Part shown: positions 24,501-39,200 of the stretch, in pieces
Layout of the letters: each line of letters begins with the position of its first letter
Numbering within the stretch: position 1 is the first letter of the stretch
NCBI RefSeq assembly: GCF_000003815.2
Contig: NC_049990.1
Location: 15,965,548-16,029,547, forward strand
Direction: 5' to 3'
DNA length: 64,000 bases
Source of the DNA: Branchiostoma floridae
Taxonomy: Eukaryota > Chordata > Leptocardii > Amphioxiformes > Branchiostomatidae
The notes under the pieces: generated by a model
Told to the model about the DNA's origin: nothing
The model's database searches: none
What the model saw: only the letters and a program-made list of their open reading frames with translations
Made by a program: the position numbers and the translations under genes

Positions 24501-27500
24501 NNNNNNNNNNNNNNNNNNNNNNNNNNNNNNNNNNNNNNNNNNNNNNNNNNNNNNNNNNNNNNNNNNNNNNNNNNNNNNNNNNNNNNNNNNNNNNNNNCCG
24601 GCAACTCCCTTTCCAGCATACTCCCATCCTCGGCAAACTCCCTTTCCCGGCACAAGAGAACCCAGCCAACGTTGAAAAACGCGAACCAACAAGACCACCC
24701 CCCTCCCCAACTGAAAAACCAGCCCCGTTCGAATACTGCAACGGAGTCTAGGAGTCCTAACGTTAGTCTACGAAGCAGAGTTTAGAGTTTAATCCTTCAT
24801 AATTTGCTTTGTCAAAGAAAAGTCACATACAGTATCTCCAAGATAAATGTGATGCCTATTTAGCTCCTTACCGTTACATTTGATGTTATAAGTTATAATC
24901 AGGATACATTTTCTTCTGTCTTATGACCAGGCTTATGTTAATAACGATGCATCTAAATCAAAGCTACGCCACAAAGCCGTTACTCAGGCAATTGGATATT
25001 ATTATGGAAACGGTTAGACGGTTTCAGACAGACATCCGGAGTCTTTTGCCAGTGACACTTCTTAGCATCTAAGCGTTCTCAATTTTAGTCGCATCAAGTT
25101 ATTCGATTACGCTAACATTTAGAATATCTTTTTTGACCAAACGTTTTGTTCCTTAGTAGTAGTCAGTCATGTGGCGCAGTCGGGGTGTCTGTGTGGCGCA
25201 GCGGCTAGAGCGTTGGAATCAGAATCAGTAGGTCCTGAGTTCGATAGTCGCCATGCCCCTGCCCCCATGACGGTGGAGTGACGCCCACCGAGCCTCACGG
25301 CTCTGTCTAAAGGTGCCAAAAACACCTACGGATTTGCTACTGCCTGTTCTTTCTAGCTCAAAAGGCATGAAATTCCCCGCCCACGCTAAACGCATGCCTA
25401 GAATTGTGACCTTCCACCTTGGAGAAATTTATCATAATCTGTGATAGGTTATGCTAATGCAAAGCATACAGTAAGCTACTGTGAAAGAATTATATAGAAA
25501 AAATAGATTATAGACTGAGATAGGATATAGATTTACGTGCCATGGATTTACATGTTGTCCGACATTTTCGTGTAGGTCGTGGTCACGGTGTGAAATACGC
25601 TGTATTTGCTAATGAGCCTTTCTCGTTTTTTTCTTCACAACTGTATTGAAGGATTTCCAGGTTGGTGAACTTTCATATCCGTGACATGCGTAACTGCAGT
25701 ATTTACCATCTTCTACATGCACCAGTTTTTATAACATTTTGTGAATGGGTCAGTGGGCAATTCACACATCCTTGCAAAGTATGGTTGGGTATCATGCAAC
25801 AAAAGATCCACCAGTGTCCAGCAGTGCACAAGTATACAGAGGCAACATTAGGGGTTACTTTTATGGGGCCATGTAATTTTACCGTTTGGCAAAGTTTACA
25901 AATATTTGTAAATGTAAAAGAACCACACAGAACTTTGGCAATTATTCTAAATAAAGATATTTTTACAGTTACCTGTGAAAATGTTTCTAAATGTTTCTAA
26001 GATATTCAATGAAATTCAAATCGATGAATATTTTCTTTTAATCTTTTGAAAAAAAAAAGTTTTATCATTGTGGCTTAAAAATCTTTTATTCAAAATGATT
26101 CAAAGTTGTTCCAAATATCACCTAAAACACTCATGGTGACTTGAATGGACTCTAGTAACCGGTTGGTTTTATACTTTGCCTTAATTACATGCAGGTAAAG
26201 GTAATGAAAAACACAAGGCTTACAGAGCTCCCCACACTCATGATATACAAATTGAATCATAATTTGCATAATTTACATCTCATACCTGTACATCTCTGTC
26301 TACGCTACCTGAGTACGACAAATATGTAATACCAATTATTCCTTGTTCGGTTATTTTCCTTTCAAGGTTTTTGGATCCTTAGGCCTGCAGTTGAAGGGTT
26401 CGGGGCAAATCGACCTTGACTTTCAGGTCCACAACACGTAATGATATATTTACACATCAAAATATAATCAAAACCCATCCAGAGGTTCTTAAGTGATGTT
26501 GACACATATCGACAAATACAGACGCGCGTAAAACAATACATTCTTATCATGGAGGTAATTAGTAAATTACAATGTCATGAACAAGGGCGTATATCAGATC
26601 ACAGCTAATATTGTGATGTTTGGTATTATAAATGTATCAAAACTTATTGAGACGTTATATCAGCATTCACAATACTGACAGCCTACCTGACTCCCATGAT
26701 AATGCTGACTTCATTCCAATAAAGTACGAAGTTCAACAAAGAGGGGGCCCCAAATCTACCTTCACCATCACCACACCCCCACCTATTCACCTGTAGTTTT
26801 GCAAACCTTCCAGCGGTTCTTGAGATATGTCCCCACATAACCCCCAGAGCAAAAACAGTATGGCCAAAACAATACTTCTATCTTCATGAAAGTAACAAGC
26901 AGTTTTAGCGAATGTATAAGGTTGTGTAACCTTCTCGTTGGTTGCATTTGCAGTGAGTCTGGAGGTCACAGGCCGTCAATGGTCAGCGCTATCTTAAATG
27001 GTGTTGTTAAGCTCTTTTAAAAATGACATTGTTCATTCGCCATCAAAATGTGTATACAGGACAATGCCAGAAAATGCAAAAACTCACATATTGTTTTAAC
27101 TAAAATGTAAGTTCTTAATGCTATCATACAAGGTCAACTATGTGCACACGGACCTATGATAACAATCAGTTTTGTTCAGCCCTGGCACATCAAGGATACA
27201 CAAGAACGTTGGGCGTTACCTCAAATAGACTTTATCAACTATAGAGGTATGTTTGCGTGCCGAATTGGAATTTAGAACAATGCAAACACCTCAAGAAACG
27301 CCTATGGTAAGCAAATCTCCATCATAACATGTTTACATAAAAGTCGAAAGGTTGTTGTGCGATCGAATGTGTCTGCTGCACGTCATAACTAATTAGAGTT
27401 CCACGAACCCGTGCCCTCGCCGAAATGTAAATTTTTATGTTGTCCAAAGCTGTTGATTGTTTTACGTGATGGATGTTTAATTTGTAGGGCATTGCTGTTA

Positions 27501-30229
27501 AAAAGAAAGGCGATCTGTTATGACGAGTGACTTATCATAAAATGATTCTACTTGATTATACAAATAAGGTCCTCATTTGCATGAAAGAGACCAAATGGTC
27601 TTCTCTACCTAAATAACAATGTGTTCAAGATATGAAAGCCTTAGCAAAGAAAGCTATTGTAGCATTTTCTCATAAATTATGTACACGAGACCCTAATTTG
27701 CATGACTTACGTCCGCATGTCCAACTTAACGTACATTTTGCTACCAAATGTCGCAAGAATGGAATTCTTGTCAATTAACACTATAATAACAATTTCTCAT
27801 TAATTATGTACATTAGGTAACAATTTGCATAATTGATGTCTATTGACATTTCTCTCTAGTTACATAAGTCATGTTTAAGTGCCCAAGTAGTACTGAAATA
27901 CTGTGGCTTAATAGACTGTGCTCATTAATTATGCAAATTAGCCCCTGGTTTGCATAAATAGCCCTTATTCATGGAAGGCATCTTCGAAGTTTTCTACATA
28001 TCAAAAATCACGATGATCCGTCAACCCCTTCCCGAATTATTCCTTTTTAAAGGGATGGTGTAATTGCGCACGCGTGCACGAATTGCTGTGGAATTTCGGG
28101 AATTTTGTGCCAAACGGATATATCATTAATTAACAGTAATTAACATGTCTTTCTTTATGAGTTACATGTACATATGGCATATTTTTTAGCATGCTAACAT
28201 TAAATGCAGTGTATTTATAAACTGTTTCAGTAATTATGCAAATTAGCCCATAATTTCATGATTAGTATTTGATTATGTAAGGCATATCTGAAGCTATCTA
28301 TCTATATTCCAAATATCATGAAGATCCGCCAACCCATGGCCATTCCCGACTTATTCCCATGTAAAGGGATTATGCAACTACACATGCATGTAGACAAAAT
28401 TCCTGATATGCCTGCGAGATTTCTTGTCAAACGGTCGCAAACTATGATATTAGGCTTGCCCCTGAGGCGTCACCAAAAACTAATATGGATTATTTGGAAA
28501 ATTAGACATCTTCCAGCCCAATGAACCATTATAACCATACATAACAGTCACACCTACCCATATCTCGTCTATTGTAATATTGTTTGGGGAAATGCCTACA
28601 AGACTTTTTCCACACACACGCTTCACCACTAGTTGAGAAACTCAAGTTATTTCTGTTAGAAATATTGCATCTGACGCCTAGTAATGGACATGGCCTAGAT
28701 TTTGAGACCTAGAAAGGCCAACATTTGCTTATGAGCAAAAACAGCATATATTTCAATGATATAACGATACCTCAGTCGTTCCAGTAATCACCAAGCATAT
28801 GTTAGGAGGCAAAATTGTTACATTTTCCAGTTATTAAACTAGTTCGTACAGTAGCTACACTACCCTTTTCTAGATCTGTTAGAAATTGCATCCAACGCCT
28901 AGTAACGGACATGACCTATGCAAGGGGACAAAGCTTTGAAACAAGATTTTTGAGACCTCATGCATCCATGAAATATTTAGAGCCTTTGTAGATTGTTGTT
29001 ACCTCCATGAAGATGGAGGTATTTTTGCCATGATACTGTTTTCAGTCTGGAGAGGATATGTGGGGGTAAACGTTATATCTCAAGAACCGTTGGAAGGTTT
29101 GCAATGGTTTTAGTAGGTGGGTAGGTGTGGGGATCATGTGATGGAGTAGTTAGATTTTGCCCCCCCCCCTCTGTTGGTTGACCTTGGTACTGCAGCAGCA
29201 CGTTTTGTGCTATACTGTAAATGCAGAAATGTTCGCGGTGGATTAATGTTCGGAGTTTTCGCGGTGACCACTTCACCGCGAACTTAAAACCACCGCGAAT
29301 ATTTTTCCATTATGGTATTAGACTGCAGTCTATGGTGTTACCGCGAAGTTAAATCCACCGCGAAAAGTCATTTTTCCCGCTACCGCGAAATTAAATCCCC
29401 GCGAACTTAAATGCATTTACAAGTATCTTTGCACCTGTTGTTGCTGTGGTGCTGATTTTTATGTGGTGGGTAGGTGTATAGTGGATACTTGTTTGGTGTA
29501 CATTTCGGCCTTTTGTCTGTTTGTTGTGGATCTGCAGGGTTGTTTCTTTTGTGGATGTTTGCGTGTGCGGCGAATATCTTAGGAACCTGTGGATGATATT
29601 CGTAACAATTGGTTAGGTGTTGTGATCTTGTTCATCTTGTCTCGTTGATTGGGCTGTCATTATAATTCCGCTATGACATCAGAAGCGTGCTCTGTCATTG
29701 TCCACGCTCTGTCCGGCCTGTGTGAGTGTCCCACCGAGCTAGCGGGGGCGTACCATATCCTATTAAAGGTCATAGCAAGTAAATTTATGGATGACATCCT
29801 CAGATCTGCAGAATGAAAAAAAAAATAGTGTGATGGGGCGAAAAAAAAACAAGATGGGTGAAGAAAAAACAAGATGGCTACATTTAAAAAAATAGGCACC
29901 ATAAAGCTGTGATGAATGTTGTAACAAGAATTTAAGGGACAAAACGTGGTATCAGAGCCAACAAGGCATTCATTTCTGTATTTAAGATATGTACTGGTAT
30001 GGTAAAAGTAACACTAGTGTGGTAGACTGGCATCACCAACAAAGTTGGTAACCACAATCATAGCTTCCATATTGGTGTCACTTTTACAACTATCCAATAA
30101 GTCTAATTTTTTTCTACAACTACAAGCCTGGGTACCGTCACTTCTACAAGTACAATTATTAGGCTACAAGTTACAACACAATATATTTACCTTTGACAGA
30201 ATGGCTAAGATTATGTTTTGGGCTTGTGA

Positions 30230-30260
<31 letters not shown>

Positions 30261-33200
30261 AGTGTGAGTCTGTGTGTGTGTGTGTTTGTTTGTGTGTGTG
30301 TTAACAGCATAACTCGAAAAGCCTTTGATGGATCCCAATGATATTTGGTAGGTGGGTAGGGGTTAGGAAAACGAAGGTCAAGTTTGATAATGGGCCTCCT
30401 AGCGGCTTGCTAAAGTACTGCAGCAGAACCTCAATTTTTGATATCTCCTGTTCTTTGTGATTTTTGAGTGGTAGATAGCCCTTGGGGCAGAGAGTAAGTG
30501 CTGTACGTTTGGACCCCCCAGCGGCTTGTTTGGAACTGCAGCCGCGAATTTCCTTCCAAACTTTGGACAAGAATAACCCGAGAAGGTGTAAATGGATCGT
30601 CATGATTTTTGGTATGTAGATAGTACATAATGGAATACTAATTATGCAAATCAACAGCTAATTTGCATAATTAATGAGGAAAGTTCATGAATACACTGCA
30701 TTTCATGATAGGACTTTCAAACTTGTCACATATAACGTTATATATGAGAAAGAGAGAAATATTTATGAGTTATGTGTTCGTGGAACTCTAGTTGCTCATT
30801 TTGGTACTTTATCGTCTTGTTGACCATCCATGCAGAAGAAAAAAAATTCTTGTTTTTTTTTCTGAAAGCAGGCGAAAATGAATGCGCTCGTTGATGTCAT
30901 CCATAAAATTTACTTGCTGTGGCCTAAAGTAGGATGTCCTGGGTTGGACCATCCTTTCACCATATTAGGTAAAGCCCGCGGCCAGGCAAAGCACGGAGGA
31001 AAGATGCGGCTTCCTACTCTGGCGTTCTCTGTTTGGCCAACTTCTATTGCTATTTTTCAGCCACCTCATGATTAGAAGTCCAGTGGAGACTCATAAGTTA
31101 TAGTGTAAAATGTCTAAGCCAATTCTCCACGAGCTGAGTCTTTCCAAGGAGTCAAAAGAAAGATTCAAAGAAGAAGAAGAAGAGTCTGTCCAAGTAGTGT
31201 GTCACATGTCAGACCGAAGATTACCACAGGCTTTTTCCCGTTCGTGATCGTGACCCGGCAGAATATGGTGAGATTTGACTCATTGGGAAGGTTATAGTTC
31301 TCAGGGAGGTCGTTGAACTTGGGTCAGAATGTCTTCAATAGAGTCGTTTACTTTCCTTGACCTTTTCACGACCCTTTCAACCACGACCGAAATGCCCGCG
31401 GCGACCAATTTCCGACATGTATACTACTGCGGTCGGTAATCAAACGTATAGCTTTAATAGCAGGGGGAGGGCCTAAGAAAATAATAATTTGAGCGGGGGG
31501 AAGACCTAGGATTTTTTTTTTTTTACCTGTGGTCAGGGCCTAGTGGCCTAGGAAGAAAATTAGCTTGGAATGGTCTACCAGTAACGTTAAAATTTGCCCC
31601 CTAAAATACAAGAAATCACTGGCGGATCTAGAAATGTGCTTGGGGGGGGGGGGGGAGTTGCCCCCCTCTCGTTGGGGGGGGGGTATGGGGGGCCTCCCCC
31701 AGAGAATTTTCAAGATTTAGAGGCTGTCTGGTGCATTTTCTTCCAGTAGAGAAAACGATTTTTGAGGGCCACAATCCAACCCCAACATATTTTCCACTAT
31801 GTCGTCGTGAGCCCCGAAGACGCAAGCCGTCGCAAGTCAGTTCTGGAGAAATTTTGAAGCCAGGACACTTTAAATGCCATTTCCTTCATTTGAGGGGAAC
31901 ATTTTGCTTGTAAACAAAGCTAAGTCTGATAATGAAATGTCTATTTAATAGTAAAAAGTGTTGTGGGGGACGACACCCCGGCAGCATTTTCCCACCATGT
32001 CCAGTGCCGAAGGCGCGAGTCCTTGCAAGAGGGGTCTTTTGAAATTTTGAAATCTGGACCCTGTGAAGCGTCATTTCTTGCATTTTCAGGGGCAAAAATT
32101 TTGCCAGTAGACTAGCAAGATTTGATGAAATTTCCATTAGTGAAAATAGACGCAAGGGTTTCAGCTTGATTTTGTGTGTTTCAGCTTATTTTGTCGTTGG
32201 GCGATGCCCTGTTGACCTATTTTTTGTGGGGGCGACCGCCCCCATGGCACGGTGCCACCGCCAGTGATAATCTTTTGTATTTTTAAAAGAAAAGCCCGTT
32301 TTTTGTAGACTAAGTGTTTTTCGGTGGTGCTGATTTGGGTCTGCTGCCTATACTTCCAGATATTAATGCACGATAGCGGTAATACAGTGTCATTGCCTGA
32401 TTACCGAGATTGTACTTTCTAAGTGTGTTGTGGGTGCTTTGGTGCCACTGGACCTTACAAGTTTCTTCCATTTTACTCGGTATTCAGAAGAAATGTTGAC
32501 CTTCATTGCCATTATGCAAGGAAAATTTGTTTATTCCATGCAGCGGCCAGTGAAGAATTGCACGAAATTAGCAATTTTTGAGTGAAAATTTGATTGTATA
32601 GATGGTATTTACCAAATATAACATTTCATAAAATGTCAACATTACAGTAAATGTCGTCTGAGTTTGTCAATCAGCGACGATGCAGATCTTTGTATTGGAA
32701 AAATTTAATTATCCGAAAACAATGTTTTAAGAAGTGCTAGCGATGCTTCATGTACTTAAATAGAAATTAAGAAAATAGGAATCTGATTTCCATATAGTTA
32801 AAAAGGAAATCCTATAAAGCTGCTCTGTTCCAATTTAGGACTGTTCCAACAAGTGACACTTGTAACTGAGCCAGAGAAGAACATTACGTGACATTACGCA
32901 AATGAAGACCTAATTTGCATGATTTATGAGAGCATGCTGTAATCCTGTTATACTAAAATACAGGAATTTCTTACTCAAACGTGTAATCAAGAAGTTCTAG
33001 GGGTGAACATCATTTGATATTGAAGCTCATAATGCAAATGAGGACCTCATTTGCATAAATTATAAAAATGCTATTATAGCCCTCTTTTAAAAAGTTGTAT
33101 GTGAGCCAGTATGTACAGGAGGAGGAGATGGCAAACTAAAATGATATGCCAAAGAGGACCTTATTTGCATACTAAATGTCAAACACATTATATATCAGTT

Positions 33201-36200
33201 GTAAAGGTTTAAATCACATTTGGTGAAGCAGAGCTCAAAATCCTTTTTTCTGCATACCTTATTTTTTTCCGCCTCAAAATCCACTCGGTACATCCTTATT
33301 TTAGACGGTGCGTTTATTTTTTTTTTTCAAATTGGGGCTTTCTTTACTAACCCGGGACCCCAAAAATATTGAAAGTTTGGTATTTTCTGCCCATATTTCT
33401 GCGGTATTTTTGCTTAAAATTCACTATTTTTCGGACGAGGCAGCGCGGATTTCCCTGCCGCTAGCGGTATGACCCAAACATCCTAAATTAAACTAGGGAT
33501 GCGTACCGGTACGCTGGATCGGTGCTGGATTTGCAAAAACTTTTCGGTTCAATTCCAAAAATAAGTGATTCGGTACAGCACTCACATATATCCTTTTTGT
33601 TTTAGACCATACTTAACCTTCCAAAAATCTTGAAATTTGCGCTGAACAAAGACGAAAACATTGCCAAACATCAAGGTCCATAGGCCGAGCTCAAACACAT
33701 GCTACACAGTCACTCAGATCCGTAAATTCTCGATCAAAACACAGAAATTAACCGCCAACCAAACAAACTAAAAAGTTACCAATACTTTTCCACAATTTTT
33801 CACCCGTAGTCAACTTGTTTTAATGTTCCAGCAACGAAAAAATCCTTCCAAAATAAAGCACAGCGTTCAATCGGCTTGAAAACATCCGCCATGTTGGATT
33901 TATCAACTCACGCCGAATCTCGCGGTAATGCGCAAGAGAATGAATATTTTCTGCAGTACCGTTATTTTTTAATAGGGGGCAGTGTCTATGACCTCCTTGG
34001 TTTCTGCAACATTGAAAATAGCACAAGAGGTGAATAAAGTAAGGTATTATACTAAGTTGGAATGTTTCTTCAAAATGTTATTTTGTAACAATGATTATAA
34101 AATCAAGTTCTTTTTTTTATTTCTTCAATTTTTATTTTCATTCATTTTTTACTTTTATTATAATTTTTGTTGATGTTGTGACACTCAGATAAAGAAAATA
34201 TGTGCAATAACATAGGAATTATTCTGTTCATTATTTATACAATTAACTGATATGGTACTCAGGCATAAATGAATAAAAAGAGCCTACCTGCTTATGACTG
34301 AAGTAGCATGGACACAGTTTACATGTCAATTTGGTATTTTTCCGCGGGGTACTTTTATTCCAGGGGGTACTTTTATTAAATTTTGAAGATTTGTCCCGGG
34401 GGTACTAGTACTTCTATTTGAGAGGTGAGAGTATGGATTGTACTAAAATTGTTGAGGAACCATTGCAATTTTTTCTTTACTTAATAGATGGTAACAGTCA
34501 ATGCAGCTAATAATCCACATATACCTACATCATAAGACATTTATGTATAAACCCAGTGCATCTACCAGTGCAGGTAGGCACCAGAAACACCTGCACAGCT
34601 CCAATTTTACCTGCACTAACCTGCATATGCAGGTGGTATTTCGAGCCCTGTGAAGGTATATTGTCATGGAACTCTAGTTTGATTTTAACATTTTTCACAG
34701 TAGCCAATTACATCGGACTGCCTGGTCAGCTAATCTATACACAATGAGTTACAACTATGGCAATCAAGTTACAAGCTGCACTTCATGATCACTGGGTGAA
34801 ACATATACTATTTTGTGGGTCTGTAGAAAATGTTATCAGCTGGCTTCTTGCAAATTTGCAAGGGTATGATAAACTCTGAGGATTCTTACTGGCGCTAAAA
34901 TGTCTATTTTGATGAAGATCCCTGAGGATCCCATTCAAGCACAATCCAGGTTGCTAGAGTTTACAAAATGCACATTAATTTTGTACTTGATATGTTTAGA
35001 TCTGTAACGTTACAGCATTGTGCTCCCAATTGTCAATGATACGTGTTACTGTCAAATTGTGAATCACAATGATTTTGTGTACATCACTAAATAAATTTTA
35101 AGATGTACACAATCTATTTTCTTTTTTTGGACAGGCTCACCTGAGGGGCCCAGCAGGTATGACCTTCTATTTTTGTCAAGTGATGAAGACAAGCTATGGA
35201 CTGAGGAAAACCTTGTCAAGCCTCTAGAGAAAAGGGGATACACAACATGTCTGCCACATCGGGACTTTACACCTGGTATGCCAAAACTGAATCTTCTACA
35301 CGATGCTCTTAAGAACAGTATGCGAACTGTCCTTGTCATCACACCTGAGTTTCTTGAGGATTGGCAGTTCAAACAGGCACTGGATCCAACTTTTATAGAT
35401 GAGGGAAAGCTCATTCCCTTCATCTACAAAAGATGTAACACATTACCAGAGGCTCTTACAAAGGTGATGCCCCTGGAGTACAATGAGCAGGTGGACCCTT
35501 GCCTTCTTCTTGACAGGATTGGCAATTCAATTGAACACAGAAAGAAATGTAAGTAAATTCAATGTTACAGTTGTAACTCAAATAACCTGATTTAAAGATT
35601 CTGGAATATAATATGTTGAGTGTGATCATGATCATGGTTCAGCAGTCATAGACTTCACAGAACTACTTCGGAGGTTTTCAACAAGAGTTTCATAACAAAA
35701 TACACAAGAGATTTAGATGAATCCAATTAACAGGGAGTGTGAAGATTACAATGATAACAAACTTAGGTCACGAATGGCATGAGAGCATGTAAATAGATAC
35801 TATTACTAGTATAAACAGTTTACATGCCTTTCATACTTGTAACAACTCTTACTCTTTGTTTGTGTCACTCTTTAAATCAAGACACCTGTTGTCAATAATG
35901 TTACCACACCCAAATTTAAATTATTAATTGAAGTACATGTCTTAGGGACTTGTTTTAGATTCAAAGTAGGGCATATCAGGTAGGCATGTCAGAACATTGT
36001 ATAATTGAGCACACAACCAGTACCAATGTCAGTATCATTTAATTTACTAGTACTAGAGTAGTAGTAGATTCAAGAACTAATTCAAATCAAAGGAAGATAA
36101 CTTGGCACTGTGTAAAAGGCAGAATCTGATCTAGATTGTCCATCAATATAGTTCCCTTCTATGTACATGTAGGTCTTGATGCAGATGATTTTCTTTTTTT

Positions 36201-39200
36201 TTGCTATTGAGCATTTGGAAGGCTGCTGCTCTCACCAAAGTAAAGTTTAGTAAATGTTATTCCCCAACCCATGTGGCTTTCTTGGTATAAGGTAAATGTA
36301 GAAAATGTGAAGACCCAGGATCGAAGACCCATTGATTGACAAATCTAATGTGATGCCTTTTCTACAGCTGTTGATACTCCTCGACGTGATCGACCAAGGC
36401 CTGTAAGTGAAGTACTGTGGGATGTGGTTGTATATGAACGTCTTCCTGGATCTGTAGGAACAGAGAGCAACCGCAGATACAGTGAAAGTGGAGGTAAACA
36501 TTTCTTATATTGGAACTGTAATGTATTGATAGGGCAGTATGCTCTATAGCCAGAAAAAGCTTATTTTGTAAAACAGACACAGAACACGCTCATTTTAAAT
36601 GTAAAACAACATAATTTTGAAATCAACTTAGTCGTAACCTATAAAATCTGAAAAACAAATTGAGATATATTGTATTTTAGTCAGTCTCAAAAAGCTTTAT
36701 CTACACCTGTTGAGTGACACTGTGTGGATTTACCTTTGTGTCAAATCAAGGGTCCTTGGTCAAATTTACTAATTTCATTAAAAAATGAACCTGCTATCAA
36801 TTGATACGAATGATATTCCTTTTTCATTTGCCTCATTGTATGCTATGTTTTTTATCAATCATAAGATACAAATGTATGATTAACAGTGTTATCTGTATTA
36901 AATTTACAGATTGGTCTGTAGATGCCTTCTTCAACGACGTCGATGGCTACCTACAGAGGCTTGACAGGAAGGAGGGCAGACCCTTCATCAACATAGAGAC
37001 AGACATCTGTGAAAACATCATTCCAGAGCATCTTGTAAAGCCAGCTCTGTCCCACTTGTCCAACTATGACAAGAGCCGCATGGTGTTGTCCAAGCTTAGC
37101 TGCTATCGAAGAAGCACAAAGATAGTAATGGTAGCACTAATTGCTCTCAATGAATTGATCCTCAATGACCCTATTGAAGGCATAACAGCAAATCGCATCA
37201 ATGACTTTGAAAAGATCCTGCGAGCAAAAGTCCAGCCAGCATCCCTTCATGCTCAAGCAACCAAAGAACAGCGACTGAGGTTGACAACATACAGTAACCT
37301 TCTTCGTTGCATCATCTTGCATCTTGCCCGGGGAAACTTAAAGACAGTTTTCTCACAGGATGATCTCTCAAAACTGGAAACCATCAAGAGGGCCTTAGAA
37401 GAGGACTATGAAGATGACAATCCACCAAGGTTGGACTTTGCTCTGACATGCACAATCCAAGCCCTGACATGTGTGACAGAGCCACAAGAAAAATTCCGGA
37501 AAATCTGTCAAACAGTAGGTGATATCCTGAAAGAGGTTGATTGCATTACCAGGAGTCAGTCTGCATCCAAACCTGACTGCTCAAGCCTAGGCAGCAAGAT
37601 TGATAAAGCAGGGATATTTGACACTGGTGTTGCTGCTACTTATCTCCTGCCAAAGGTTGGTTAACATTGACAAATAGTGATGAGCATAATTTGTTACCCT
37701 CACCAAGAGCATAAATTGTTTTCGGTGCCATACGTGGTTGGTTGGTTGGATATCTGGTTGGTTGGTTTCCAGCAAAAACATTGAATTGTTCAGAAAATTA
37801 TAAAACAAGGAGTCAGATTAATGGCTCAAAATTGTCGAAAAAGTGTAGCATTCTGAGACACGGTCAAAATCTGAAATCTGACCCAAAACCTTTTCCATCC
37901 AAATTACACAATCCTAAGTACAAAATTCTATTCATTTGATTCAGGGCTCTTTGATAATTATTGTTTGTGGTCATAGGTATTATGAGAGTAGACATGTACA
38001 TGTATGTCCTTTAAACCCAAACTGATTCCCTTTTAGTATTTAGACTTAGTCTTATGTAAAACATACATACAGACTTAGTCTTATGTCACCAAAAACAATT
38101 AACCCTAAAGTTTCATCAAACTTAAAAGTTATTCCACAGTTTACCCTAAGCTTTTATATCACTAGGCTATGGCTGTCTAGCTATGGGACTGAGCATAGAT
38201 TATAATATTTCCTGTACCCAATTGAAATTACAATTATTCATACCAATTGCCACATTTAAAATTTCTCATTAACAATGCAAATGATGGCCATATTTATGTA
38301 ATCTTTATCTAATGGTGTTCACCCTTACTTGACCTAATCAAAATCATTACACTGATTAAAAAAAGGTACATAATTTTAGATATAAGTAGCAGTATGTTAA
38401 CTGATAATGATACTAGGAATATTATTAAAGATGTTACTTGCACATCTGCAATTCTAGATCACAAGCACCCATGCTCTATTGTGCCTGAGAACTTTGCTCG
38501 ACCACCACATCCAGAAGTGCACCAAGGGCACATTTTGGAAGAGGCAAACGAAGGCAAACAAGAAGCAAAAGGGAGCAGAGTGGATACTATACCACACAGC
38601 AGTTATGTTTGTACGTGTTCTGAAGAACAAGGATTGCCCCAAAGGTAGGTGTGATGGGTTAGTGATTTCTTTGATTAGCAGAGAATTTTACTAACTATTT
38701 ACAGTCTGGAGGTTTGCAAAATATGATCTGGTCTTAGGCTCAAATTGATGCAAATTTCATGAGCCACAAACTTTGCTCTTGCAGTCTGAGTCTTTTTTAA
38801 AATAGAAACTAAATTTGATATAATAATGTTGTACCTCAGACTCACCCCCACCACCATATTGTACATTTTATTCCTTACACACTGTAAATAGTTGCTGCAA
38901 TTTGTGAAATTGCTGGAAATATGATACCATACACATAGTCTGGCAGTTTTGCCAAACAAAGGATCGTATTTTTTGCAGACACAGGGCTATGGACCATTGG
39001 TTACGGCAAGGAGTTTAAGAAAGGAACTTTTTCAACCTCCTTGGTTACGGTCACTTTAGGGTTACACTACAGGGGGTACCAACATTACGGGGCATTTCAT
39101 TTGGTCACAAGACATGTTCATGTCAGTGCAGCAATACTTACATGTAACATACAATAATGTCTTATATTATTTTGATTAAAGTGAAGTTGTTTGGAAATGC

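Larger units (their letters stand above)
27395..30795. mobile_element. Possible 3.4-kb composite element bounded by short inverted ends
   Basis: AGAGTTCCACGAAC at about 27400 is inverted as GTTCGTGGAACTCT at about 30778. The interior is AT-rich with many ATTTGCATAATT-type blocks, a nested LINE fragment and a nested MITE. GGAACTCT also appears near 34675 and 46125, supporting a family terminus. The boundaries may belong to separate copies rather than one element. Confidence 0.35.

Noticed and set aside
24289-24785. Several open frames across the first N gap
   Set aside because: Most codons are N or low-complexity G/T and C/A sequence inside inverted repeats; no motif or splice logic.
25186-25270. 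tRNA gene
   Set aside because: Box A and box B are present, but the cloverleaf is imperfect and a SINE body follows.
25662-26000. 112-codon frame as an additional exon of the large gene
   Set aside because: No donor in correct phase to reach 35135, no recognisable domain, and the region is repeat-rich.
38394-38648. Frame starting at 38394 over the second helical exon
   Set aside because: The overlapping frame beginning at 38458 (ITSTHALLCLRTLLDHH) joins in phase with both neighbours and reads as a helical protein; the other frame would break the phase.
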